From: Prunella strophiata
Lineage: Eukaryota; Chordata; Aves; Passeriformes; Prunellidae
DNA length: 64,000 nucleotides
Assembly (NCBI GenBank): GCA_036583965.1
Contig: JAZBQD010000021.1
Coordinates: 16,110,266 to 16,174,265 of the forward strand
Reading direction: 5' to 3'
Shown piece after piece: positions 52,291-63,582 of this stretch. How positions within the stretch are numbered: position 1 is the stretch's first letter; each line of letters opens with the position of its first letter. Position numbers and translations under genes: made by a program. The notes below the pieces were generated by a model. That model was not told the DNA's origin. It searched no databases and worked only from the letters and a program-made list of their open reading frames with translations.

Positions 52291-53509
52291 TAGTTGCCCG
52301 AGAGCCCCCGGCAATGTGCAGAGGCTGGCTCCTGTCCAAGGGCCTTTTCCAGCACTGTACAGGGGGCTGTGGGAGGTCTCCCAGAGCTCCTCAGAGAGCT
52401 GAGGGACCAGCAGCACCTGTGGCTGGAGCCCAGCCTTGAACCCTCTTGCACAGCCACCAGTGTCAGGTCCGTGGGGAGTCTCTGTACCTAAAATTGTGAG
52501 AGCCTCCAGAAATGAACCTGTGTGGATGGATCTTTATTTACATCACCCACCAGTGACCTCCCAAACTGTCCTTTGAACAAAGCAGGCTAAGTAGAGAAGC
52601 ACCATGAATCTGACATCATAGAAATTACTTTGCCTCATTATCTTAAGACAGATTCAGCTCATTTTGGTGATGCTGAAATATGTGGTTAGTAACTGATATT
52701 AATGAGGAATTTCTTCTCTTACATGTCAAACAGACTGATTCTTCTTTGATAAAGAAGTTATATAATTCAACTTATTTCTGGGAAGAATGAACTCACCTAT
52801 CTCTCCTTTACATAAGGAATTTCTGAAAATAATTTTAGTTCAGACTTTAAATACTTTTTCTTACAGTCTTTTTATAGCACTGCTTTGCTTATCATGTCAA
52901 GGGTAACAATATGAGTCCTGAGCACCTACAGTGTGAGACAGGCCTGCTTTGTCTAATATTGGAAGAGACTAAAATAACTGAGAAGAATAAAGGGCAGGCC
53001 AGCATAATTACAGCCATGAAATTATTATAACTATGGTAGAGTACTGTGGACTGTTTTCACAACAACAAAACTGGTCTTAAAAAAAAAAGGAATTTGATAT
53101 GGTCAACTATGTAGAGGCAGCATTGCAGTAGACAGCAGCTGAGTTACATGACCAGCAGAAAAATAAAGTTGTTAAAAACAGGCAAAAGAGCTGTACTGGA
53201 TAAATCCATGAAGGAAGATGGCAAAGGTGATACAGAAGAATTCCTGGATGATCTCCCAGGGCTATGTGCAGCATCAAGAATATGTTGGGGCTTGAAAATA
53301 TACTAAAAAACAAAAGGATAAAATAATATAGAAGATAACCAAAACAGAACGGTAAGGAAGAAGACTAAAAATGAGTCATGCAAGAAAGTCTAGATAACAT
53401 GATCAGGAAACACCAGACTGGAGTACAGTGAGGAAGGAGACTCCATAAGGTTCAGTGTAGATTGACACCTAGACTGAACTCAAACCTTGATGTGTCACAG
53501 AAGCTTCTT

Positions 53510-53578
53510 CCAGCTCCTGCTGAAGTCAAGAGAAGAACTCCCATTTATTTGAAGAGAAGCAGGATTAGGTCCTAATCC
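53510..53578. repeat. Ancient palindromic repeat copy
   Basis: The words 'ctcctgctgaagtcaagaga', 'agaactcccatttatttgaa' and 'gagaagcaggattaggtcct' give the same arm-turn-arm arrangement as the other copies; 'cctgct' and 'agcagg' close the outer stem. It abuts the plus-orientation MIR-like fragment starting at 53581, so three old elements lie within about 450 bases. Confidence 0.5.
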
Positions 53579-53580
53579 TT

Positions 53581-53708
53581 CTGCCTCACCATCCAGTAAA
53601 GTGAGGATAATAATTGTATTGACAGGTAATTCTGTCTCACAGGAGTATTCTGAGGATTACGTAGCGTCTGCACTGTGCTGTGAAATGCTAAGTGCTAAAT
53701 ATGATTAT
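53581..53708 (+). mobile_element. MIR-like (CORE-SINE) fragment, plus orientation
   Basis: The segment begins with a 'gcctcaccatccagtaaagt' version of the MIR 'cctcagtttcctcatctgtaaaatg' region. It continues into 'gaggataataattgta', then 'tctcacaggagtattctgag' and 'gattacgtagcg'. This is the order of the 3' half of MIR-type tRNA-derived SINEs. The sequence is diverged, as expected for an ancient amniote insertion. It is followed within about 12 bases by a second MIR-like fragment in the opposite orientation. Confidence 0.65.
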
Positions 53709-53719
53709 ACAGGGATTTC

Positions 53720-53957
53720 CATCCAAAGATCTCAAAGCACTTTCCAAACATTAATAATTGAAGCTTTATAATACCCTTAGGACTGCACATGTAAAGAAGG
53801 CAAACAAGATTCAGGGCTCAGCAAAGCGGACAAGGATTATTAGACTTATTTTATAGTGGATAAACTACACCACAGTGAGATTAAGTGACTTGCCCAAAGT
53901 AACAGAACAAATCAGTGACACTTCAGAAAACGAGCCTAGAAGGTCAGACTCCTTCAC
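53720..53957 (-). mobile_element. MIR-like (CORE-SINE) fragment, minus orientation
   Basis: On the plus strand the segment reads 'agatctcaaagcactttcca', then 'attattagacttattttata', then 'gattaagtgacttgcccaaa', then a degraded 'cagtgacacttcag' and 'agaaggtcagactcc'. This is the reverse complement of MIR from its 3' end back into the tRNA-related head, at roughly the expected spacing. It is the longest and best preserved of the MIR-like copies here. The reading rests on the remembered consensus; a RepeatMasker run with an amniote library would settle the subfamily. Confidence 0.7.
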
Positions 53958-56010
53958 ATTTTGCACAGAAAAAGATGCACATGGGGTGAGAGGTTCAATC
54001 AGCTTCTGGAAGGAGTTGGATGGATCAGACCATTGAAGAGATGTGCAACACCTGGAGAAGACTGAGGAGAGCACAAGAAAAACAAAAAAAGTTTGTTTAT
54101 TTTTAGGTAATTGAGCAAGAACCAATAGAAGAAAATACAATGCCTTAAAGCAGCAAAAAGTAGAGCTGGCAGGAGGCATAGCCACTGCTAAGAACATCAA
54201 TTCTTTGGCTTACAGATTTAACAAAGACGACAGAGAACATGTGTCAGAACTCAGATTAATTTCCCAGGGGAAGAACAAATACAGAAGGAAATTGAAATCG
54301 TGTTAGAACAAGAAATCAAGAAATCAGAATGACTGAAGACTGGCTGGATGAATGGTACATACTCCTCACAAGTTCTAGAACAAAAGGCAAACTATTGACA
54401 AAATTCTTCAAAATAATTTTGGTATCAGAGTATTACACAACCTCATCTAACACTGAAATGGACTTGAATCTCAGGTTGGCAAGTAGAGCTAGAAGAAATC
54501 ACAGCAGTCTTGGCAGATAAGAACAACTATAAATGTAAACAAAGACAGCTTCTGAGAACATTCAAGAATTCAGTTTTGGTACATGATGACAAAAGAAAGA
54601 TCTTGCAATGTTGCCTAGCAATCATGACTGAATGTAAAAAAATACAACTCTGGAAGTGAACTTACTTGGATTTTGAATAGGGTCAACCAACCACCTTAAA
54701 AATAGTGATATTCCTTGGCATTAAAAGTGATCTTCATCTGCCAGCCAGCAAGACTTTGGAGCAAAAGACTCTGGGACAGTGCTGCAATATTCAGATGAAG
54801 AATTGCAGCAGATGCTCAAAGTGAAGTTTGGTTGTCAGGATCAGCATTTGAAGATAAAATAATTTCACTTCCCATGTGTGTTTTTACAAATTTCTCAAGG
54901 GCTTCTGAGCAAGAGGGAACACTGGACACTCTTGGAGGGAGCAGTAAGTGGAGCCCACTGTCAATGGTTACTTCAACAATAATTATCTCATTTCAGTGCA
55001 ACAGTGAAAAGGATGTTTTCACTGCCTTGGTGCAACATAGAAAGTGTTTTGCACACTGGGAATGAACAGAAATCCAAGATCTCTCTGCTTTAGCTACTAG
55101 AAAGGTTGAAAGGAAATACCACAAATCTATACAAGCACAGATTGTGTATGTAAACAAAAAGAAAATTAAGAAAAATACAATACAGTAAACTCAGGGGGAG
55201 AACAGAAGTGTTACACAGTTATGTGTCTACACAGTGGCCTATAAAATCACAGAAAAAAAGTTTTAAGTACTTGCTGAAAAAGCAATACTGAACTAAAATT
55301 GCTAAACATAAAAGTGGGACTCCAGAAGTATTTTTGCCATCACTTTGGTTTTAGATTCTGGTAAAAGAAAAAGGCATTTCCTTGGTTATTTCATTGCAGG
55401 AAAAAAGACTTGAAATAAATACAGTAAAAATGCAAAGCATTGTCATCCAGTTTCTCTTCTGTACCAGCTTCTCAGCTTTGCATTTGCTAAATCTATTTCT
55501 TCTGTGCCACGCCATGCAATGCTGGGCACTTAGCTTGAAAAGATAACATCTAATAATTACTTAAAGTGTGCTATGAATATGCATGGTTCATAATGACCAA
55601 AAGGATAAACTTCAGAGAAGTATTTTCAGGTCTTTACTGGAATTAAATTAAATCCAAGCAATAGGATTTGATACAGACATGAACCTCATGACCAGCTTTA
55701 TTACAAATACACTATAAATATTTTTAGTTAAAAGTGATCTGAAATAAATATAATTTAGTTTTAAAACCTTACAGTGTTATTGGGAATATCCTAGAGATTT
55801 GTAGCAAACATTTGAAACTGCTCTGAAAACAGTCTCAACATGCTTGAAAAGCTGAATCAATTTCCCTTTAGGTCAGTGTGAGTAGTTTTGTTTATTTTCA
55901 AGAAATCATTGTGAAAAACACAGAAAGGAAGCTTATATACAAAAAGATGAAATCTCATTTTAATCCTTATTTCCCAAGTTTCCACACTTGCAACTGAGTT
56001 AATTAAGGTT

Positions 56011-56040
56011 TCGCCATTGACTTCATTAACAACAGGATCA
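56011..56040. repeat. Ancient repeat remnant, very short
   Basis: The words 'gccattgacttcattaaca' and 'acaggatca' are the core and arm end of the same palindromic family. Only about 30 bases are recognisable, so chance similarity is possible. Confidence 0.3.
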
Positions 56041-56879
56041 ATATTTTCCAATATAAAATGATAAACTATAACTCAAGGGTTTTTTTTTTTTTCATAAATA
56101 ATATTTAATATCTCCATAATTCAAAAGTTTTTCTGGACACAGTCTATTGGTGAGGGCTGTGACCTCTTTGAGGTACAAAGACTGTTCAGACTCTAAACAG
56201 GCTGCTCTAAAGTAGGTTTTGATGAAACTCAACTCCCTGTAAGTGAAGAAATGTACCAAATATCACATCTTCAGCATTATACTTTTATTAACATATAAAA
56301 TTTGCCAGATTAAAAATTTTGCCAGCATCAAAACCAGGGAATTTTATCCATTATTATCCCTTCTTACAACCAATGCAAACAGCATGGAGTATTTTTTTTG
56401 TGCATTAAAAGCACAGTGAACAGAACCACCAAAGAAGAATAACTAAGAGCAGTCTCTGATTTGTACTGGATTTCTGTCCTTGGGACTGGATTACAAAGGA
56501 TTTAGTTTCAGAATTTTAAAGCTACAGGCTTTCTGTATTTTTCACAATAATTTGGAAAATAAGTCTGTTCACATTGAACAAAGTTTAATTACTACCAGCA
56601 AAAACCTAGAATGTCTGACCTTGGATAACTCCAACTATTTAGAGAAAATGAAACAAAATGGTTCAGTTAAATGTAAATACTTGTACTACTAAATGAGTAA
56701 CAAAAGCAGGGCATTCACCTTCCTAATATATTTGCTCCTTGATATTTCTGCTGTACATGTCATGTTTGGCTTCACTAACTTGTTTATGTCCCAAGAAGAT
56801 GCACAAACAGTGTTCCATACACAGATTCCTAGTTCTGATAACCTAAGACAGTAACATCAAGACAATTTCTAAAAATTAC

Positions 56880-57460
56880 ATAAAATAAGCAGCTTTTTGC
56901 CTTTCTAAAATAAGCAAATTTTTTTTGCTCTTCATTGCCATTAACAAGGAACCTGCGATCTAATAAATGTCACAATCAGTTTCATTTAATTAAAATAATA
57001 AATATTGTACAGTAATGCAGATTGACATTTATATCTTCATTTACGTGAGGTTGGATTTATGGTCAATGCTTTATTTGATGGAGGCCACAAATAATGGCCA
57101 TTAAAGTGCCACACGATGGACACAAGATCACATTAATGAAATTAGACAAGGCAAGGCATTGATATATGGAGCCCTCCTGCTAGAAAATAAAGTAAGTCAT
57201 GTCCAAAGCAGATGTTTTCCTTGGCTGCAGTTTAGGCTTGCTGAATTTTTAGTGGGCAGTTTAGCTTCATCTACACAAAGGTGGAAAGGAGCAGAACTCC
57301 TGTGACAAAACCTCTCAAGATGTATTACAATTAATGCAGCACATGAGCTCTGCTTCCCTTGTCAAACACATTCATGCAAGAATGATTGTTAAGTGTAAAG
57401 AATTGTCTAATAGAATGCTGATTATTAAATTTCAGCTAAGCAGCCTGATATAAAGTTTTT
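56880..57460. promoter_or_regulatory. Enhancer-like unique block, long
   Basis: Ordered words include 'ctaataaatgtcacaatcag', 'catttaattaaaataataa', 'ggccacaaataatggccatt', 'cacattaatgaaattag', 'ttacaattaatgcag' and 'gctgattattaaatttcag'. The block keeps isolated CpGs ('tgcgatc', 'ttacgtg', 'cacgatgg') in a CpG-poor context and holds no repeat. It is the longest segment with this texture. Conservation is inferred, not shown. Confidence 0.45.
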
Positions 57461-58044
57461 GTACTTACTGTGAATAACCTCATCTCTCCCTTTTGCTAAC
57501 TAAACATGCATCCAGGGAGGTAACTACAGAAACATTCAGGTTCTTCACCCTTTTCCTTTATTAAAATAATATCAAGAATTTCGAAATATTGGTGTAAGGT
57601 TACTATAGGGCAAGCAGAAGGGATAAGAGGGAAAAGACATTTCCCCAAAGGAGAACTCTCCTCTTACCTCTCCAGTTGCACCATCACCAATTTTTCTAGC
57701 CCATCCTGGATGCACTGGGAGATATTCCTTTGCTTCTCACTCCAAAGTTTTCCATGAAAGATAGTACTGCAGTATCTATCCTCACAGTGCTTGCTTAAAA
57801 AATCAGGCTAGTCCATAGCTCTGCTGCAGTGAATAAATAATCTCAAGTAGCAGAACATTGTGAAAAATGAAACAAACTTGCCTCGTGGGCAAATTATCTA
57901 ACTGGATGCTGTGTGTGAAGTTCAGATAAACATTCAGTTACATGGAACAGCATCTCAAAGTTTGATATTTATCTTTGTGGATTTATTTTCACCTCAGGAT
58001 CTTCATGTGCCATGCTAATGTGATGCCAGACAGGTTCAAGAGGG

Positions 58045-58062
58045 AAAAAAAAAAAAAAAAAA
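58045..58062 (+). repeat. Poly-A tract, 18 bases
   Basis: Simple homopolymer just upstream of AT-rich unique sequence; no associated element recognised. Confidence 0.9.
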
Positions 58063-58381
58063 GTAAATAATTTTGGGAGGCAACACAGACAATAAAACGT
58101 GCCAGAACAATGAAAGCCATTATAATTTTTTGTTTCTGAACTAGACAAATAGCTTTTAAAGCTATGCTTTCTAAAGAATGGCTCCAGCTTGGTCATTTAT
58201 GCTAAAACTAGGCATTACAAGCCTAAGGGTCTGGTCTAAATAACAATACCTTCATTAATCAATTCATAACAGCTGAGATCCTATTTCTGGCTCTAGAGAG
58301 GAATGCAATATAGCCAGCTGAAATTTGGCCTCACATTCCTCAGACTCAGGTGAAATGACACTGCAAATAATTTAGACATCT

Positions 58382-58410
58382 CTGGACAATTTATTCAATA
58401 AATTGTCCAG
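58382..58410. repeat. Perfect inverted repeat, 12-base arms
   Basis: The arms are 'ctggacaattta' (58382-58393) and 'taaattgtccag' (58399-58410), perfectly complementary, with the 5-base loop 'ttcaa'. This is the best perfect hairpin I found in the window. It has no T-run of a bacterial terminator and no precursor-length stem of a microRNA. Confidence 0.95.
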
Positions 58411-60160
58411 CTTCTTGATCTATTTATCACAAGGGATGGAACTGATTTAACTAACAACTTTGCCTGCCTTATTCCAGAATCATTTCTGCATTCTGCTTCA
58501 AATTCTCCCTTGAACAAAATTAATTTTCTTATACAGATAAATCTATGCTTATGTTTCTTGAGAAACCAGGCACAGATAAATCTGAGGCCTTAGGCACTTT
58601 CACTTGCACACCACAAGAATCATGCAGTGATGAAATACTGTTGGCTCAACGTGTGACTTTGAGCCATTGTCAGATGCCATCCCAGGGCTGAAGAGGATGC
58701 AATCTCATCCCAAGGTCCTGCTGGGTGGGTTAAATACACACACAAAGCTGAGCTCCTCGTCCAGCACAATTTGCTGGACCTTTCAGAGCCACAGTACTCA
58801 GAGGGGTGCACACCTGGGCAATGCAGGCTTTCTTCAGATCAATCCCCTATGCAGCACCACTTCTCTGACAGCAAATTCAGCATCTTTTCCCTGTTACCAG
58901 AACTTTCTAAGGCTGTTCCCTTACATATCTTACTCCTCCACACTGTGAGGCTGAATTGAACAATTCCCCTTGACATGCACTTCTGCATTATGCACATGCA
59001 CTAAAATCCTAGAAATGCAGGAAATGCACAAAAGCTGGAAAGGCACGGGGGACACACAATTTAAAGCAAAGGTGAAACTGGAAAACCAAAATCACACAGA
59101 TCTTAATGACTGAAGGAATGAATGGTTTTGGTCAGCTCCCTAGGTAAGCTCAGATGGGCTCTGCTGCATCTGTCACATCCCAGGTAACCTTCATTAAACA
59201 AGTTTCATTTGGCACACAAAACCCATATCTCTTTTCAACAGTGAGCAATGTGTAATCACCACTGTACAGTAGTCATCTCAATATACTCATTTTCTGCATA
59301 CATATAATTCTGATTAAATTAAGAAACCAGCATATCAGCTTCAGTAAGAAGTGCCCCAGACACCTGCAAGTGCTGCTCTTTTGTTTCTACACATTTCTCA
59401 CACGAACATCCTGCTAAGCCAACCCTTCAAGAAAGGGCTTCACAACACTTTATCAGCTCTTGCAGATGAGTCATTAAAAAGCGAAGGTTTGTTGTCAGAA
59501 AGCCAGGCATCACTCATTCTTTTACTGATAGTAACTTCTGGGGGGAAAAAAAATCAACACCCTCTCTGCATCAGGTTTCTGTACCTGTGACCTCAGTCAA
59601 ATATGGATACACAAAACCAAATTACAGTCTTGCTGAAATCAAAATAAGTTTTGCCATTGTAGTACTGAGTTTACCAAATTTCAACTCAGTCATGTCACAA
59701 ATCAGGATACCAAAAACACAGGATTCCTTTAAACAAACCCAATTGCCTTTACAAGCTACACTGCTGCTCATTTCCTCTTTTACCATGTGAAAGTTAGGGC
59801 AGCATTCCTCCTGTCTGGCTGCTCAGCATGAATAATAGATACGTCATTTTTTAACTGTCAACAAAGTATCTGTAAGAGGTGCACTTGGTCCTTTTAAATA
59901 TCTACAGCAAACTGTTTATTTGGCATTACACACAGCTCACATTTTCCAGCTAGCAAAGAAATTACTAAAAAAGACCTACATGTTAAACCACAGAAACAAT
60001 TTTAATCACACCTTATTACCCTTATGTAATATTTAATTATCTCCTCTCCTACTCCCTTGCTTCAGTGACAATTTGCTCAATGATGTGTCAAGGAGATGGA
60101 AAAAAAAAAACCAAAACAAATGAGGTCAAATCTTTGCAATAATACAGTGGTGTTTATTTA

Positions 60161-60248
60161 CTGAGGGCCAAAGCCTCTGTGGCTGCAAATGGTGCAACTC
60201 CTGTGCAGGCAGCTGAGCTCTGCTGATTTACACCAGCTGGGGACTGAA
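60161..60248. repeat. Ancient palindromic repeat-like segment
   Basis: The words 'ctgagggccaaagcctctgt', 'ggtgcaactcctgtgcag', 'ctgagctctgctgatttaca' and 'ccagctggggactg' follow the pattern 'gggccaaat...ggtgcaactcc...gattacaccagctgaggat'. I associate this pattern with ancient amniote repeats. Both ends carry related inverted words. Confidence 0.45.
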
Positions 60249-62418
60249 ACACAACTGCTGAGAAAGAGATTACACTGCTGTAATCTTCAATGTAAACCAG
60301 GCAATATTTCAGATACAAAAAGCAAAGACCTTAAAGGAGAGCTGAGACTGTACTGATAGGGTGACAAACACTCCTCTACACAGCAAAGGACAAGTTCTCC
60401 AGGGGTGTAAATGGCCACAGTTCCCCTGGAGCTCAGCTCAGGACCACCCACTGCTGGTGTGGCTGTGGTCTCCAATACCTCCTTTGTAAGAATTAGTCCC
60501 ATCTCTCCTCTAACAGTCCCTTTTGGCAGTGCTTCTTCACTGCTCTTGTCCTCAGCAGGTCAGATGCATTTGGCAGCCTCACCCCTCACTGCCATTCCCT
60601 CTCCACTGCCACAAGCTCCAGTGACCACCCCCTCAGCTCTGCCAAATGACCATTCCTGTGGCCATGCTCTAAATCAGGTCTGGCAAAGGATACACTTCAG
60701 AAATAAAATATTATGAGTGTTGCAGTACTTAGAGCCCAACTGCAGGAAAAGCTGAGCAGGAAAGGCAAAGTGGGCAGTGGGAACAGAAGTCACACAGGTG
60801 GTGGGAAAGGAGGAGCCTCTGAAATCAGATCTGCCAGAACAACATTATTTAAATGTCCACAATAAGTCACCTTATTTCTTTGGGTTATGGCTGGCTCTCA
60901 GGGGCCTCAAACTTTTGAGGTTACAATCCAAGTGCTACCTGATATTTAGAGGGTAATTACTTCCTTCACTGGTCAGGATTAGGCACAGCAAACACTTTCA
61001 ACATTTAAAGCTTTACTGCATATACACAGATCTGTAAGCAATCAGCAGGTACTTAGAAAGTGGCCCCAAAGTGGTTGGTGACAGAGCTGGGATAAAAATG
61101 CCCCTGTTCCCAACTAGATGACAGCAAACATGCCAAAAAAAGTATCACAGCTGCCCTTGCAATGGGCAGCACTTACCCCTCATGCACTGGAAAGAGTTGA
61201 TCTCTGTGTGTGTGTTCAGGATGCCACATCATTCTCCTGGTTTGGAAGGAATCTTTTGATTTCCCTCCAGTATTACTGCCAACAGTAACAATGGTGGCAG
61301 GGAACATGGAGATTTGGGAGAGGAATTGCATGCATTTGTTCTGAGCAAGGCAAGAAGTCCCTATGAAAAAAAAAAACAACCCAGCCATCCACTTCCCACA
61401 CATTAGAGTTTTCATTATTGATAGCACCTCAAGGGCTGAAAAACTGATGGGAGACATTGGGGAAAATTAGGACAGGTTGAAAAAAAAATGAAGGAATAGA
61501 CAGCCCCAAGAGTGAGGATACCATTACTATAAGTTGACAGACCATTAAAAAAAGGTCAGTATCTACTTTAAATATATGAACAAATTAACAGAATACACCA
61601 TGTTCAGCTACATGTTCAGAAGCACTAATGAGAATAGCTTGCAGTTCAGTTTACTTAGCTCTTTAAATAAACATGGGCTATTGGAAATGTTATACAACAA
61701 CGCCAGCACCATAAGTGTAGCTCCAACTCCTGTCATTCCTGCAGATGAGTTACAAATCTACAAGAACTTGTCTGCTCCATGCTTGCAGCCACCACTACAC
61801 TTAAATTAGTAACTACATAGGCCTCTTCCAAGGCATATCAGAGACCAGCTGTGCAAGGACCTGTCACCTTCTTGTCAGTGAAAGTTTTCTGTCCAAAGAA
61901 CTTTCGTCATCCCCCATTCCTCAAGTAGCTGGATGTCACTTGAAGAGACAGCTGAAGTCACTTGCAATGAATGGTCTCAAATCAGAGCTCACTGCCCTTG
62001 TCACAGAAAGTCTCACCCCGCAGCTAAAACTGTCACTGATCATGTTTAGATATGTACACTGAGGTATCAGATTAGAAAAGAGTATGCACGAGATGGGAGT
62101 TTAAAAGAGGCCAAGTTGCAAGGAAAATCTTAATAGGGAGAATCGAAGGCTTGAAGAGCTAGCCCTTTTCCAAACCAAATTTATATTTCCCATCAAATCC
62201 AATAAAAAATATCTAGCTTCTAAAAACGGCATGTGTCCAACCAACATATTCAAGAAGGAGCTAAAACTTTAAGTGCTACTTTGGCCAGAGAGCATGTAGA
62301 TTGCTGAGATATTATGGCATCTCTGCAGCAAGTTACTTCATTAATAGGAAAATACCCAAAAGGCATATCTTGGCTTCAAGACTAATGCTCAAAATGGTAG
62401 ACACATGTGCTATCAGTT

Positions 62419-62485
62419 AAAAAAAAAAAAAAAAAAAAAATGTATTAAATTGGTATATTCTTAAATATAAAAAAAAAAAAAAAAA
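62419..62485 (+). repeat. Two A runs with an AT-rich spacer
   Basis: There are 22 A residues at 62419-62440 and 17 at 62469-62485, separated by 28 bases of AT-rich sequence beginning 'tgtattaaattgg'. This may be a single old A-rich microsatellite broken by substitutions. Confidence 0.9.
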
Positions 62486-62584
62486 TCTCAACACCTTAAA
62501 TATCATAATATTTGCTGTTTGTTTCTGACCCTCTTGCTTATGCTAGCAATAGGAGCTTTGCCTGCTGGTTATGGCAAGAGATGG

Positions 62585-62695
62585 AACAACCCAGGCTCCA
62601 CAGCTGCTCTCCCAGCTCAGGTACTGACTTTTGGGTGACTTGCTTAGATTCTCACTAACTTCTAGGAAATCCAGTTTATCCACTGGCAAACCCAG
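62585..62695 (+). mobile_element. Possible MIR-like fragment
   Basis: A run reading 'cccagctcaggtactgactt', 'ttgggtgacttgcttagatt' and 'aaatccagtttatccactgg' follows the order of the MIR core in plus orientation. Several indels are needed to align it, so this is the weakest of the MIR calls. It may be chance similarity. Confidence 0.4.
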
Positions 62696-63423
62696 CTGCC
62701 TGGTCCTTGCCAAGGAGCACTTGAGGACACATTTCTAAGGCTGACCTCTACACTAAAAATAGCCAAGTACAACTTGGGTTGCAGCTGTTAGTAGAAAGAC
62801 AAAGGACATGGAAACATCCAGAAGATGGTCATTATGTTCTACACAATTTCATTTCACACTTTTAAGATCTTGCCACACCAGTACATCATAGGAGCTGGGT
62901 CCTGGGGAATGCTCTGCAGATCTGCCCATGTTACTCTGCAACCTCTGGTGCAATCTGGGCCAGCCCAGGAGCTCCAGAAAATCAGTTTCTCTGCTGTGCC
63001 TCTCCTCAGAAGGTGAATTTTAGTGGGAGAGTTGGATAAGGGCATGGGGATTGAAGACATTCACAACAGAATGCTGGAGTGCTTCTTCCTCCCTACAAAG
63101 ACACCTCCCAAAAAGCTGGAGATGGAGAAGAAACCCTTGACAAATGTCAAAGTCTTCTGCTACCTGGGAATTGAGAAGATATACCTGAGCTTTCACTTCT
63201 GCCTAATTCTCCTCCAAGGCTTTAAAGTTTCTGAATAAAGTATTTAGGCTCATCTCTGTCCTAGAAGTTGATTTAGCCAGTATCTTGTTCTCCTTATATA
63301 AAAGAAAATAATCTTCAGTCAGAAGCATCATAAGCTTCTTTCCTTTTACCCTCTCACTGTTGGCATGAAAGCAAGATCATTTGTTCCAACTGTGTATTTG
63401 CAACAAGCATTTGCTTTAGTTTT

Positions 63424-63582
63424 GCTTGAAAACACAGCAAGAGAAATTTTACTCCAAATTTCATGTCAAAATTCCCTCCATAAATAAAGCTTGACAGAGT
63501 GAAGGGTATCTAGTCCAACTTTTTTGGGTTTTTTTAGTATATTTATTTTGTTCTTGCCTGAAAACACAGCAGGGAAATTTTA
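63424..63582 (+). repeat. Spaced direct repeat, about 28 bases, 132 apart
   Basis: The word 'tgaaaacacagca' followed by 'g(a)gaaatttta' occurs at 63424-63451 and again at 63556-63582, with a few differences and one indel. The spacing is about 130 bases. It may be a remnant of a local duplication. Confidence 0.7.

Larger units (their letters stand above)
53040..55100 (+). other. Purine-rich, repeat-rich spacer; possible degraded retroelement
   Basis: Outside the three old elements at 53510-53957, this segment has an A/G-rich plus strand with runs such as 'ggaagaagactaaaaatgag' and 'gaaattgaaatcg'. The composition differs from the flanking DNA. It could be the remains of an old retroelement, but no reverse transcriptase, gag, or LTR motif is recognisable in any frame. 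The open frames at 54329-54520 and 54832-55065 are short and match nothing I know. Confidence 0.25.
57461..60160. other. Non-coding spacer
   Basis: Unique sequence with the A tract at 58045 and the perfect hairpin at 58382. No gene recognised. Confidence 0.55.

Noticed and set aside
58382..58410. Hairpin considered as a terminator or microRNA
   Set aside because: No T-run and the DNA is eukaryotic; the stem is too short for a microRNA precursor.
63023..63238. 71-codon plus-strand frame with exon-like codons
   Set aside because: No recognisable family, no clear splice sites and the frame runs into AT-rich spacer.
63490..63520. 'ggtatctagtccaac', similar to a CR1 word
   Set aside because: Isolated word with no neighbouring CR1 sequence.
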